Origin: Thermococcus sp. EP1 | Lineage (GTDB): Archaea > Methanobacteriota_B > Thermococci > Thermococcales > Thermococcaceae | NCBI RefSeq assembly: GCF_001317345.1 | Contig: NZ_JXCG01000003.1 | Location: forward strand, 62,001-126,000 | DNA length: 64,000 nucleotides | Direction: 5' to 3' | Shown here: piece by piece, positions 53,372 to 62,314 of the stretch | Numbering within the stretch: position 1 is the first letter of the stretch | How the letters are laid out: each line of letters begins with the position of its first letter | Translations under genes and position numbers: made by a program | Notes under the pieces: generated by a model | The model's input: the letters and a program-made list of their open reading frames with translations, nothing else | Told to the model about the DNA's origin: nothing | Database searches by the model: none

Positions 53372-54385
53372 TCAAAATGGCTTGAATTCTCCATAGATGG
53401 GGATTTTAGTTCCACATTTTGGGCATTTATTATCTTTTGTCAGTCGCCATGTTAAAACCCTGTAAGCGGAGCGAATTATAAGTTTCTCTCCACATTTTGG
53501 ACAGTAAGTAGTTTCGTGTTTAATTGAGCCGATATTTCCAATGTAGACATAGTTTAAGTTGTACTCCCTTTGGGCCACCTCTTTTAACATCAGCAATCTC
53601 TCTACAGGCGTTTCTTTCTCCCTCCAGTAATTCATGGGATAATAGCGGTTTATATGGAGAGGGGTGTCTTCTCCAAGCAATTCCATGTGCTTTTTGAAGA
53701 TCCACCTATAACACTCTTCAAAATCATTTGTATTCGTCACAACCAAGTATACCATCTCGACATGAGCTCCTAGCTTTATGGCCTCTCTTGCGTTTCTGAA
53801 TACATTTTTATTGTCAATTGTTCCAAGAACCTTCATTTTTGGACATCCTTTTATGTCAATGCTAAAACCAGAAGCTCCGTTTTCAATTAATCTTCTCAGT
53901 GCCCTATGGGTGAAATATCCATTTGTCACAAGGCAGTTATAAAGGCCTTTCTTCTTCCCAAGTGCGAAGACGTCTAGGAGATAAGTATAGAGTGTGGTGG
54001 GTTCATTAAAACTTGCACATAACCCGTTATCCCCTTTTCTTAGGGCTAACTCCACAAGTTCTTCTGGCGAGGTCTCTTTAGGATTTTGTGGTAGGTCAGA
54101 AAAACTTAGGTGATAGTTTTGACACCATGGACAATAAAAGTTGCATCCAAATCCTGAGAAGGTTAAAGCTGTGCTGTTTGGATAGTAGTGAAAGAAGGGT
54201 TTTATTTCAATAGGCCTACTTTCAATGGCACTTAACTTTCCATAGCCAATATGGAGTAGTTTTCCATCTATATTTATGTAATTTTTACACAGCCCTGTTT
54301 TATTTGGACTAAGTACACATTTTCTTTCACAAACAAGACATTTGATTTTTTCATCTTCTCTCTCATGCAGGGGTTCGATTTTCAT
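53372..54385 (-). CDS. AmmeMemoRadiSam system radical SAM enzyme
   Basis: A 337-residue radical SAM protein. The cluster motif is C-x3-C-x2-C in FGCNFYCPWCQNYH (81-88), with an N-terminal four-cysteine site (CLVCERKC, GLCKNY) and a C-terminal zinc ribbon (CPKCGEKL...CPKCGTK). FNEPTTLYTYLLDVF and GFSIDIKGCPKMKVLG follow the family of glycyl-radical-activase-like proteins that co-occur with Memo and AMMECR1. The substrate is unknown. The Memo gene is at 3-881, over 52 kb away. Confidence 0.9.
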   Translation of the reverse strand: MKIEPLHEREDEKIKCLVCERKCVLSPNKTGLCKNYINIDGKLLHIGYGKLSAIESRPIEIKPFFHYYPNSTALTFSGFGCNFYCPWCQNYHLSFSDLPQNPKETSPEELVELALRKGDNGLCASFNEPTTLYTYLLDVFALGKKKGLYNCLVTNGYFTHRALRRLIENGASGFSIDIKGCPKMKVLGTIDNKNVFRNAREAIKLGAHVEMVYLVVTNTNDFEECYRWIFKKHMELLGEDTPLHINRYYPMNYWREKETPVERLLMLKEVAQREYNLNYVYIGNIGSIKHETTYCPKCGEKLIIRSAYRVLTWRLTKDNKCPKCGTKIPIYGEFKPF

Positions 54386-54468
54386 CGAGATATTCTTGGT
54401 GTTAGTGGGCTTAAGGCTTTCTCTGAATCTTAGAGTGTCTTTGAGTATATTGAGTGGTCAATTAGGAT

Positions 54469-56490
54469 TTAATGTCCTTCTTCAGACTTCTTTTTGAGTT
54501 CTTTAATACGCTCAATGCGATATTCTTCAACGAGTCGGAGGAATTCTTGAATTTCCCTTTCTTTTTTCTCTTTTTCCCAAACTTTTATCTTATCCTCTAT
54601 TGCTTTTTCAAGTTCTTTTCTGTCAACTATTGCAAAGTCATCTACTCTCTTTACTTCTATTTCATTTTCATAAAGAATTGGGATTCTATTTTCTTTTAAC
54701 ACTTCATAAACAAGATTTGGAAGGGTTTTTGCACTGATGAGTGCTTTTATCCTTTTTTCAACTAGGTGCTCGGCGAGGCTTTTTCCTGCGCCAGCAGGGT
54801 TGATAACATAGAGGACATCATCCTTCTTAATCCCAGTAGAACGCTCTAATTCTTCGAGTTCTTTCCATGTGAGGTTTTCAATAACTTTGATGGGCACTGC
54901 TGATCCTCTAAGTTCAAGAAGATGCATTCTCTTTGCTAAGACTAAATCACTGCTTAGTTTTTCAATAATTGCTTTTGCCTCTCTCAACTCCTTTTCGAGA
55001 TGTATTATTCTCTTTTCTTTTATCTCAAATTCTTTACTTCTTAGAATCTTTTCTCTGATCTTTTCATCGTAAGTAGCAATTCTGTTTTCCAGACTTTCTA
55101 TGATCTCTCTTTGTTTTTCTATCATAGCTCTCAGTTCTTGATTTTCTCGTTCTAAAAGCTCTACAGTAGTTTCCAACTCTTTTATTTTTTCCATGTACGG
55201 TGTTAAGTCTACATAGACCTCTTTTTCTTCTACATGCTTGACTTCTTCTCTTGGCTTTTCTCTCTCTTTGACTTTTAAAATAGCCTCTCCAAGATTGTAA
55301 CCTTGGATCACTAAGGCCTTTATCTCCTCCCCTTTCTTTGTAATGCCGAGTTCCTTTAGTTTTGCCTCTATATGATCAAGCTTTGGTTTCAAGCGGAGGT
55401 ATGCTTTATAAGCTGCTGCCAATGCGTCTCGTTGATGATCATCTTCGACGCTTATCCCTAAGTTCCTTAAAAGCTCATTCTTCTCCTCCACTTTCAGACT
55501 CTCTCGTGGAACGAAGAGCATTGCTTTAAATGACCGAGAGATTTTTTCGACAAGACCTGGAGCAGGATTTACATCAGTAGCTATTATTATAGGATGTCCG
55601 ATTTCACTTATGAATCTGACTATATCACTAACTGCCATATTTCTCTCGCTGTATGATGTCAAAACCTCTCCATCCAAATCCAATGCAGCAATACCCACAG
55701 TTATACCAGGATCAAGGCCCACAATGATGCTCTTTCTTTCTCTTATTGCACTTTCGCTTTTTAGTGGCACGAATTCAAATGTCTTCTTTTCTACAGGCCT
55801 TATTCTTACTTCTATATCTCCTCCCTTCATAGGTTTAATTAATCCTGCGAGTTCTTCCCGGGAGGCATATACCCTAAATTCTCCTCTTTCTAATCCTTGG
55901 TCTTTTTCTTTGATTTCTAAATCGAAAGGAATATTGGCCCTTTTAAGGGTCTCCTCGATTTCTCTTACTTTATTTTGTATCAGGTTGTGAACTCTCCTTC
56001 TGTATCTGTCTTGGCTCCAACCGCCTTTTCCTTGACTCCTCCCTCTTGAGACTTTGATTACTACCTCATCTTCAAATGCTAGTACTTCATGACCAATTCC
56101 CTTGACTGCTAAAAGGGCACATACCTTAGCTTCTTCATAGGGATTGAACTTGTCCACTACTTTGATTCCATGTTCTTTAGCTAAACTCCAGAGTGATTTC
56201 TGCTCTCCGGGTCTTCCAGTCACTTGAACAATCTTTGTCCCTTGAGGTAGAGCTCTTATGAATTTTCTTAAATACTCTCCAAGTTCATATATGTTGTCTG
56301 TGGCAACTATATCCGGCTGTTTAGCCCGTATGAATCTGACTAATCGATAAAATGTAAATTCGCCATTTTTAATTAATCTTCCATTAAACCAACTAACCAC
56401 AGCAAAGCGTTTTGTCTCTTCACTGATTATATCTATACCAATAACTAGAATAGGCATCACCTTTCTGAGGTTTTCTTCACTGTTTTGCAT
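54469..56490 (-). CDS. DUF460 RNase H-fold protein with coiled coil (COG2433)
   Basis: A 673-residue archaeal protein. Residues ~13-135 and ~250-375 are RNase H/RuvC-like folds (ILVIGIDIISEE; SIIVGLDPGITVGIAALDLDGEV, with DDHQRDALAAAYKAY closing the active site as in RuvC). Residues ~425-540 form a long coiled coil (IKELETTVELLERENQELRA). The C-terminal part (~560-673) is alpha/beta. It is predicted to be a nuclease acting on branched nucleic acid; no activity is established. The start is taken at 56490; an ATG at 56457 (MPILVIG) is an alternative. Confidence 0.82.
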   Translation of the reverse strand: MQNSEENLRKVMPILVIGIDIISEETKRFAVVSWFNGRLIKNGEFTFYRLVRFIRAKQPDIVATDNIYELGEYLRKFIRALPQGTKIVQVTGRPGEQKSLWSLAKEHGIKVVDKFNPYEEAKVCALLAVKGIGHEVLAFEDEVVIKVSRGRSQGKGGWSQDRYRRRVHNLIQNKVREIEETLKRANIPFDLEIKEKDQGLERGEFRVYASREELAGLIKPMKGGDIEVRIRPVEKKTFEFVPLKSESAIRERKSIIVGLDPGITVGIAALDLDGEVLTSYSERNMAVSDIVRFISEIGHPIIIATDVNPAPGLVEKISRSFKAMLFVPRESLKVEEKNELLRNLGISVEDDHQRDALAAAYKAYLRLKPKLDHIEAKLKELGITKKGEEIKALVIQGYNLGEAILKVKEREKPREEVKHVEEKEVYVDLTPYMEKIKELETTVELLERENQELRAMIEKQREIIESLENRIATYDEKIREKILRSKEFEIKEKRIIHLEKELREAKAIIEKLSSDLVLAKRMHLLELRGSAVPIKVIENLTWKELEELERSTGIKKDDVLYVINPAGAGKSLAEHLVEKRIKALISAKTLPNLVYEVLKENRIPILYENEIEVKRVDDFAIVDRKELEKAIEDKIKVWEKEKKEREIQEFLRLVEEYRIERIKELKKKSEEGH

Positions 56491-56551
56491 ATTGGGAAAG
56501 ATGTTTTAAAACTTGCCGCAATTTGAGTGTAGAAAAGCTTAAATATTCATT

Positions 56552-56569
56552 TATACACAATGTTGTATA
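56552..56569 (+). promoter_or_regulatory. spaced palindrome at the start site of the ACT-regulator gene
   Basis: TATACA-N6-TGTATA lies about 15 bases before the ATG at 56584 and about 8 bases after a TTAAATATT promoter box (56539-56547), so it would overlap the transcription start. This is a typical position for a repressor and, since the gene encodes an HTH protein, autoregulation is likely (inference). Confidence 0.45.
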
Positions 56570-56583
56570 AGAGGTGATCAAAG

Positions 56584-57177
56584 ATGATGCTCATATTAGA
56601 CGCTTATTTTAAGAACTTCCCAGCAAGAAGAAAAGTTGCGGAGTTTCTTTTTGAGAATGGACTGAGTGTAAGGAACAGTAAGATATATCTGAGAAATGTG
56701 GAAGTCCCAATAAGCGAACTATCTCGTATAATTGGAGTTAACAGAAAAATAATCTATCATACTATTGAGTACATAGAAAAGACCTACCCATTAAAGATGA
56801 TATTTGAAAAATTAAATCCCCTCCCAAGTTTAATAACCATGGCACCAATTATGGGGTGGGAAGTATTAGAAATAGAACTTGAGAAGGCAGATTACTCATT
56901 TGCTCTCTCTGAACTCTTGAGGTACCTTCACGAGAGTAATGTGCCGATTATGGAGATCTTTAGTAGAAATTTGAGACAAGAAGACGCCAAGGCATATATA
57001 GTTATAGATGGGACCTTACCTGTGGATGTATTTGTGAAAATAAAAGATATACCTGGGTTTAAGAAACTGGTTCTTCACACTCCTGAGAAAAGCAAGGAAA
57101 GAGTAGTTTGTAGCTATTGTGAAGTAAAGTATTGTCCCAAGAAAGTAGCTGTTGAAGGGTTAAATGTGAAAAATTAA
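56584..57177 (+). CDS. HTH regulator with ACT-like domain (COG2150)
   Basis: A 197-residue archaeal regulator. The N-terminal part is a helix-turn-helix ([29 protein letters not shown], about 38-66). The middle is an ACT-like ligand domain ([42 protein letters not shown]), which usually binds amino acids. The end carries [10 protein letters not shown], a possible metal site. The family is annotated as regulator of amino acid metabolism; the ligand is unknown. GGTGAT lies 5 bases before the ATG. A palindrome overlaps its likely start site. Confidence 0.85.
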   Translation: MMLILDAYFKNFPARRKVAEFLFENGLSVRNSKIYLRNVEVPISELSRIIGVNRKIIYHTIEYIEKTYPLKMIFEKLNPLPSLITMAPIMGWEVLEIELEKADYSFALSELLRYLHESNVPIMEIFSRNLRQEDAKAYIVIDGTLPVDVFVKIKDIPGFKKLVLHTPEKSKERVVCSYCEVKYCPKKVAVEGLNVKN

Positions 57178-57449
57178 CCCACAACTCTAAATCCCTTTTC
57201 TCCTTTTGGGGTTTCCCAGCTGACTTCAACTCTCGTAACTCTTGCCCATGAAGGGCCTTGATGGGCCCATCCAATGAGGGCTTCTACCCTTTCTCTTTCT
57301 CCTTCGATGACAGCCTCAACACTACCGTTGGGAAGGTTCCTTACCCAGCCACTGACTCCAAGTTTTCTGGCCTCTCTTTGCATGCTCCATCTAAATCCTA
57401 CACCCTGAACCCTTCCATATATCCTTAGATGTGCTCTTACTATCTCCAT
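57174..57449 (-). CDS. acyP: acylphosphatase
   Basis: A 91-residue enzyme hydrolysing acyl phosphates. [23 protein letters not shown] has the phosphate-binding loop with catalytic Arg, and [17 protein letters not shown] has the catalytic Asn, both intact. Length is standard. GGGGG lies about 5 bases before the ATG. Its stop overlaps the stop of the convergent ACT-regulator gene by 4 bases. Confidence 0.95.
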   Translation of the reverse strand: MEIVRAHLRIYGRVQGVGFRWSMQREARKLGVSGWVRNLPNGSVEAVIEGERERVEALIGWAHQGPSWARVTRVEVSWETPKGEKGFRVVG

Positions 57450-57522
57450 TCGTTCCCCCCATTAAGAATAACCAGCACAAAATTTAAGTTTATCTTACTT
57501 ATACCTTTAGGTGGGGATAAAC

Positions 57523-57837
57523 ATGAGTGAAATGATACTTGTTTACACAACTTTTCCTAATTGGGAGAGCGCTGAGAGAATCACAAAAGAGCTTTTAGAG
57601 AGAAGACTAATTGCATGTGCAAATCTCAGGGAGCATAAGGCTTTTTACTGGTGGCAAGGAAAAGTTGAGGAAGATACTGAAGTTGGAGCAGTCTTAAAAA
57701 CGAAAGTTGATCTCTGGAGTGAACTTAAAAAGACTCTTAAGGAGCTTCATCCTTACACTGTACCAGCAATAATAAGAATAGATGTCGATCATGTGAATAA
57801 GGAATATTTAGATTGGCTGATAGAGGTTACGGAATGA
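57523..57837 (+). CDS. cutA: divalent cation tolerance protein CutA
   Basis: A 104-residue trimeric CutA1 protein of ferredoxin-like fold. [29 protein letters not shown] and [22 protein letters not shown] are the family signatures. It binds copper and other divalent ions; the physiological role is unclear. The ATG at 57523 follows AGGTGGGG by about 6 bases. The stop overlaps the ATG of the DUF99 gene (ATGA). Confidence 0.95.
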   Translation: MSEMILVYTTFPNWESAERITKELLERRLIACANLREHKAFYWWQGKVEEDTEVGAVLKTKVDLWSELKKTLKELHPYTVPAIIRIDVDHVNKEYLDWLIEVTE

Positions 57838-58421
57838 TAAGGAAAGTCAAATCTCAGATAAGAATCATTGGATTTGATGATGGGACTTTTTCTTTTAAAT
57901 CTAAACTTAACCGGGATAGGACTATTCTGGTTGGTGTTATTATGAAAGGTTCTCAGGAGGTCATGGGAGTTGTAACGCGATGGATTGAGGTTGATGGAAA
58001 AGATGCAACTGAGAAAATGATTGAGGCTATAGTCAATTCCCGTTTTAAGGATTTGAGAATCATAATGCTAAAGGGAGTCACCTATGCAGGTTTTAATGTA
58101 GTGGATGTTGTAAGACTCAACAAGGAGACTGGTCTGCCAGTTATAGTGGTAATAAGGAAAAAGCCTGACTTACAAGCTATGGAAAAGGCTTTAAAGAAAC
58201 ATTTCTCCGATGCTGAGGAGAGAATAAGCCTCTTACACAAAGCAGGCAAAATAAAAGAGTTAATCCCCGGGAAGTTGTACTATCAGGCTGTTGGAATTTC
58301 TCATGAACAAGCCGAAGAAATAATAAGATTAGCTCAAAAAAGTTCTTTAATCCCTGAGCCTTTAAGGTTGGCTCATATGATAGCGTCTGCGGTTATGAGC
58401 GGAGAATCCAAAAAGGAATAG
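57834..58421 (+). CDS. DUF99 family protein (endonuclease V-like fold)
   Basis: A 195-residue archaeal DUF99 protein: [75 protein letters not shown] and [20 protein letters not shown]. The family is a distant RNase H/endonuclease V-fold homologue; the activity is unknown. Its ATG overlaps the cutA stop, so the two are translated together. Confidence 0.88.
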   Translation: MIRKVKSQIRIIGFDDGTFSFKSKLNRDRTILVGVIMKGSQEVMGVVTRWIEVDGKDATEKMIEAIVNSRFKDLRIIMLKGVTYAGFNVVDVVRLNKETGLPVIVVIRKKPDLQAMEKALKKHFSDAEERISLLHKAGKIKELIPGKLYYQAVGISHEQAEEIIRLAQKSSLIPEPLRLAHMIASAVMSGESKKE

Positions 58422-58488
58422 GGCTCTTTTTTGATAAGACGCTATAAATCAAATGTATGTTCTTCTCTGAGTATAGGAATACCAAACC

Positions 58489-58497
58489 TTTATATAA
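58489..58497 (+). promoter_or_regulatory. promoter of the SRP RNA gene
   Basis: TTTATATAA preceded by CCAAACC is centred 27 bases before the predicted 5' end of the SRP RNA at 58520, the ideal archaeal distance. Confidence 0.7.
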
Positions 58498-58519
58498 CCT
58501 TCACATTATAATTCTAAAT

Positions 58520-58837
58520 GGCGGCGGACTAGGCTGGGGGGTTCGGCGTCCCCTGGAACCCGAAACCGTCGATATGCGGGGGCCGAAGCCCGAGGGGCGG
58601 TTCCTGAATCCAGCGGCGGAAGCCGAGAGGAGCCATGAGCCCTTGTCCCACGGGGCCGGCGGTGGGAGAGGTGGAGCTGAAGGGCTCCGCTAACTCCCTT
58701 TGCCCGCTGAACCCCGCGAGGCCCGGAAGGGAGCAGCGGTAGGCGGGACGTTCGGCGCTCGTGGGGTAGCGGGGGCGAGCAAGTCTCGGTGGAAGCCGCT
58801 GGAGGAGGGTTCCCACCCTCGGGTGCGTCCGCCGCCG
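58520..58837 (+). ncRNA. ffs: signal recognition particle (7S) RNA
   Basis: A very GC-rich segment of about 318 bases in AT-rich DNA. The ends pair perfectly: GGCGGCGGAC (58521-58530) with GTCCGCCGCC (58827-58836), closing helix 1 as in archaeal 7S RNA. The SRP54-binding helix 8 tip is visible at about 58719-58737: CCC-GGAA-GGG followed by AGCAGC. Length and layout fit archaeal SRP RNA, which with SRP19 and SRP54 targets membrane and secreted proteins. Confidence 0.95.
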
Positions 58838-59207
58838 TAAAAATTAAATGTAATCTTTGCTCTAGGATTCACTGCACTTGACTGTTCTTTGCATGTGATT
58901 TGAATCAAATAGCATCTTTTTAGTGAACAGAAAACTTTTTCATTAGTAATATAAATGCTATAAGAGCTAATTACTAATAACAAAAATGGAATGGCTGAGA
59001 AACCTCCTATTGGCTTTTAGACTCTGAGTATTCTTAGTATTGGACATTGTCAATAATTATCATGACTAAAGTTTAAAAAATATTTCAACACGCTTTCGCA
59101 TATTGTTAGTGGTTTGGAGATCATCTGAGTGTTCTTTCGTTTAAAGAGATAAAATGATATTCAGAATAAAGTTTTTAGAGATCTACATCAAATACTATAA
59201 GGGGAAC
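58838..59207. other. gene-free spacer with an inverted repeat
   Basis: About 370 AT-rich bases between the SRP RNA and the next gene. It holds a perfect inverted repeat ATTAGTAAT (58942-58950) and ATTACTAAT (58970-58978) with 19 bases between, and TA-rich promoter-like boxes near 59070 and 59138. No open frame with a ribosome binding site was seen. Confidence 0.4.
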
Positions 59208-59624
59208 ATGATGTTTAATCTCTCTAAAAGGTCAAAGGTTCAAAAACTGATTCTAGCTGTTGCACTTCTAGAGATTTTCATTGGACTATCTCACTTAACC
59301 CATGCTTACTATGTGAAGCTCACTTGGGAGTACGATGAGTTTGTATATGATTGGGATGATGTGGGAGGAAATGATGGAGTATTCTGGACACTCTGGGGAC
59401 TTTTAACATTGTTATTTTCATTTGCTGAAGTTAGTAAAATAAAAATTGCTACCTCATTTGTGCTGTTGATTCCAGCTTTCTGGGGGGCCCTGATTATGTT
59501 AAGCTTGGTTACGGCCCTCCTTAAAGAGTTTGACTTTAGCATTTTCACGCCTTTTGTTTTATTGCATGGAATCTTGTTCTTTGTCTCTCTTCCTACTCTG
59601 ACTTTTCTTTGGAAAAGTTCATAA
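59208..59624 (+). CDS. four-helix membrane protein, unknown
   Basis: A protein of about 138 residues with four hydrophobic segments (KLILAVALLEIFIGLSHL, FWTLWGLLTLLFSFAEV, ATSFVLLIPAFWGALIMLSLV, FVLLHGILFFVSLPTLTFL) and an acidic outer loop (WEYDEFVYDWDDVGGND). AGGGGA lies 3 bases before the ATG at 59208; the frame is open to 59154. No family recognised. The queC gene follows after about 35 bases. Confidence 0.65.
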   Translation: MMFNLSKRSKVQKLILAVALLEIFIGLSHLTHAYYVKLTWEYDEFVYDWDDVGGNDGVFWTLWGLLTLLFSFAEVSKIKIATSFVLLIPAFWGALIMLSLVTALLKEFDFSIFTPFVLLHGILFFVSLPTLTFLWKSS

Positions 59625-59660
59625 CCTACTAAAGACCATCAAAGAGTTGGAGGGATGAAA

Positions 59661-60380
59661 ATGAGAAGAGCTGTGGTATTATTTAGTGGAGGTCTTGACA
59701 GTACTGCTTGCCTCTATTGGGCAAAAAAGAATTATGATGAGGTTATTATGCTCACTATAAACTATGGTAGCAATGAGGAAAGAGTTACAAATAAAGTCGC
59801 GGAGTTTTTCTCTAAAGAACTCAATGTTCCATTAAAAATCGTTGGGCTTGAGTTCCTCGAAGAGTTTTCCAAGCTTCGTGGAACCACACTAGTAGGCGGA
59901 GAAACACCAAAAGTGACTGCTCAAGAGCTTGAGAATCTAGAAATAGCACAAGAAACGGCAAAAAGTGTTTGGGTGCCTGCTAGAAACGTTGTACTTATAG
60001 CAGTAGCAGCATCTCTCTTGGATGCCCTTGGTGGTGGAGATATAATTGTAGGTTTCAACGCGGAAGAAGGTATGACATTTCCCGATAATACTCCTGAATT
60101 CGTTGAAAAAATGAACAATATGTTAAAATATGGATCAATGAGTGATGTCAAAGTAGTTGCACCGCTAATAGGGTTGGACAAAAAAGGAATAGCAAGACTT
60201 CTGAAAGAATTTGGTGCGAAGTATGAGTATTCCAATTCCTGTTATATGCCTAAAGGGTTTACAGAAGATGGAAAGCCGATTCATTGTGGGGAATGTGAAA
60301 GCTGTATAAGGAGACATCGTGGTCTTATTGATAGTATAGGGGAAGATAGGACAGTTTATAGAGTGCAACCAAGAATCTAA
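59661..60380 (+). CDS. queC: 7-cyano-7-deazaguanine synthase QueC
   Basis: A 239-residue PP-loop enzyme making preQ0 from 7-carboxy-7-deazaguanine, used in archaea for archaeosine in t[20 protein letters not shown] is the PP-loop; [23 protein letters not shown] and [13 protein letters not shown] are family blocks; the zinc site is CYMPKG...[11 protein letters not shown]. The ATG at 59661 follows GGAGGG by 6 bases; the ATG at 59655 abuts that site. Confidence 0.95.
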   Translation: MRRAVVLFSGGLDSTACLYWAKKNYDEVIMLTINYGSNEERVTNKVAEFFSKELNVPLKIVGLEFLEEFSKLRGTTLVGGETPKVTAQELENLEIAQETAKSVWVPARNVVLIAVAASLLDALGGGDIIVGFNAEEGMTFPDNTPEFVEKMNNMLKYGSMSDVKVVAPLIGLDKKGIARLLKEFGAKYEYSNSCYMPKGFTEDGKPIHCGECESCIRRHRGLIDSIGEDRTVYRVQPRI

Positions 60381-60447
60381 GAGCTTAGCGATATGTTTGG
60401 ATCTCCTTTAGCTTTTAAATTTTCTAAAAATTAAAAGTGTCATGAAA

Positions 60448-60474
60448 AGTTGTAACTTACAAGTTATAACTTAT
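60448..60474. repeat. tandem AGTTRTAACTTA repeat
   Basis: Two near-copies in tandem, AGTTGTAACTTAC (60448-60460) and AAGTTATAACTTAT (60461-60474), in the spacer between convergent queC and the THUMP gene. The 12-mer AGTTATAACTTA also occurs at 5961-5972, likewise between convergent genes. The rest of the 60381-60549 spacer shows no supported gene. Confidence 0.5.
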
Positions 60475-60549
60475 GCAGTTCAACGTCCTACTACCTGAAA
60501 TTTTTCCTCCTAGGGTGAAAGGGAGGTTAGTAGATCTTCAAAGGGCTTT

Positions 60550-61044
60550 TTAAAACTCTACTCTCTTCTTTATTATTTCTTCTGGCCTAATGACACTTAT
60601 ACCCGTTTGCTTTCCGAGAACTTCTATCCAAACGTACCAATCGGGATTAGTGAGATCAACATTGGCGTTTAGAGTCTCCTTTATTTTTGCTCCAAGTTCA
60701 ATTTCTATTTCTTTCCCGGAAGATATCCAGTTACCTCTTCTTTTACACCTAACTGCAAAACTCTCGGTTTCTTTAATACGTTCTTTAGCCATTTCGAAGG
60801 CTTCTTCCATTATTACTTCCTTTTTACTCATGACTAATTTCTCTAGAGGTAGAACTTTAAAAATAGCTGTAGTGTCAAACTCCTTTATCCTTTCCAATGC
60901 TTCATCTTTTTCGAGACGTGTTTTGACTATTAACACTCCTCTCCACTTTGCACGTCTAACTCTTGCATCTCCAAGAGCCCATTCAAGCTCGAGAGCAGCA
61001 TCACCCTCTCTTCCACCAGGTACTGTTACAAGCAGTGTGGTCAT
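60550..61044 (-). CDS. THUMP domain RNA-binding protein
   Basis: A 164-residue stand-alone THUMP protein. VTVPGGREGDAALELEWALGD opens it, and ESFAVRCKRRGNWISSGKEIEIELGAKI with VWIEVLGKQTGISVI is the THUMP core. Similar archaeal proteins and Tan1 help modify tRNA with a catalytic partner such as an acetyltransferase. No catalytic domain is attached here. The ATG at 61044 follows GAGGTGA by 5 bases. Confidence 0.88.
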   Translation of the reverse strand: MTTLLVTVPGGREGDAALELEWALGDARVRRAKWRGVLIVKTRLEKDEALERIKEFDTTAIFKVLPLEKLVMSKKEVIMEEAFEMAKERIKETESFAVRCKRRGNWISSGKEIEIELGAKIKETLNANVDLTNPDWYVWIEVLGKQTGISVIRPEEIIKKRVEF

Positions 61045-61108
61045 TTTCTTCACCTCTATGGACAAGTTTATATATCCTCTTACTTAAAATTTAAACTTGG
61101 TGGGTAAA

Positions 61109-62314
61109 ATGGAAAGGCCTAGCACACTTAAAGTTTATTCCCCTCCATCTTATGAAGTATATGGTCTAGCAAAAAATCCTTTTGAACAATTGGCAAGTGA
61201 AGGAATAGAAGACGTAGAGAGTATACATGTTTACCAAGAGGTGGATATGCGCTTATCCATGATAATCTCAGAGGTGATTGGGAATAAAAGTTCAATAGCA
61301 TTTTCTTTAGTGGGTCCTTTAGGAATGGGGAAAACCCAGAGACTTAAAAGTATTCATAAAACTATATCAGAGCAAGGAGGAAAGGCAATTTATATTAAAG
61401 TGGATACAAATGATATCTTAAAACTCACGCGAGACATGTTTAATGGGTTAAAGCCACCAAAAACCAGGACCAATATCTTTCTTGAAAATCTCTCCAGAAA
61501 GTTAGGTTTTATAGATCGTCTTGAAAAGATGTTATCTTCAACTAAAGAGTACAAATCGAGAGATATTGCTGAAATGCTGACAAAGGAATTGAGTAAGTAT
61601 CCTTATTCTACAGTGCTTCTTGATGAGTTGGAAAATATGCAAACGGCAAGTGAAGAAGAAAAGATTCTCTTTTTTGAAATGTTAAGGCACTTTATAAGCA
61701 ACATGCCTCCTGGATGTATCGTTGGTTTTGCCTGTATACCTGACGCCTATGAGGAGTACTCAAAAATTTTCCCCGCCTTTTTTATGAGATTGCATTATGA
61801 ATTTAAGTTAAGACCAATGAGTCTTGATGAAACTTTTGAACTCGTTAAGAAGAGGCTTAATAAAGTTAGAATTAGAGATACCGACGATCCGGTGTATCCA
61901 TTTACTGATGAGGCAATAAGACTTATTCACCAACTTGCAAAGGGCAATCCGAGACAAATCTTAAGGCTTCTCCATTATGTATTAAGTGAGGCCAGTAAAC
62001 ATAAATTTGACCCAATAGATGACTATGTGGTTACAACCATACTGGAGGAGCCCAAGAACTTGGAAGAATATTTGATGAGAATACCAAAAGATTACAGAGA
62101 TTTAGTAGAAACTATAGTATACCAGTTCAATGGAGGGCCGGCGAGTTATATTCAGATAGCTAAAGAAGTGAAAAAGCCAGGAGTTCAAGTTTATGACCAC
62201 TTAGAAGAACTAATAAGATTGGGCTTTTTAGTAGGAGATCCGAAGGGGAATTACAAAGTTCCAGACTATGTTAGAAAATTCCTTGAGGAGCAAGAGGTGG
62301 AGGAAAAGCAATGA
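61109..62314 (+). CDS. Orc1/Cdc6-like AAA+ ATPase with winged helix
   Basis: A 401-residue AAA+ protein. Walker A is GPLGMGKTQ (near 70-78), Walker B is TVLLDELEN (near 173) and sensor 2 is GNPRQILRLLHYVL (near 290). A C-terminal winged helix (PASYIQIAKEVKKPGVQVYDHLEELIRLGFL) follows. The opening VYGLAKNPFE resembles archaeal ORC-family ATPases that are not replication initiators. The ATG at 61109 follows GGTGGG by 4 bases. Its stop overlaps the ATG of the next gene, so the two products are made together. Confidence 0.8.
   Translation: MERPSTLKVYSPPSYEVYGLAKNPFEQLASEGIEDVESIHVYQEVDMRLSMIISEVIGNKSSIAFSLVGPLGMGKTQRLKSIHKTISEQGGKAIYIKVDTNDILKLTRDMFNGLKPPKTRTNIFLENLSRKLGFIDRLEKMLSSTKEYKSRDIAEMLTKELSKYPYSTVLLDELENMQTASEEEKILFFEMLRHFISNMPPGCIVGFACIPDAYEEYSKIFPAFFMRLHYEFKLRPMSLDETFELVKKRLNKVRIRDTDDPVYPFTDEAIRLIHQLAKGNPRQILRLLHYVLSEASKHKFDPIDDYVVTTILEEPKNLEEYLMRIPKDYRDLVETIVYQFNGGPASYIQIAKEVKKPGVQVYDHLEELIRLGFLVGDPKGNYKVPDYVRKFLEEQEVEEKQ

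Noticed and set aside
58457-58983. Open frames of 78, 95 and 97 codons across the GC-rich block
   Set aside because: They lie on the SRP RNA, whose paired ends and helix 8 explain the sequence.
60473-60553. 26-codon frame starting in the AGTTATAACTTA repeat
   Set aside because: No ribosome binding site and it runs into the end of the convergent THUMP gene.
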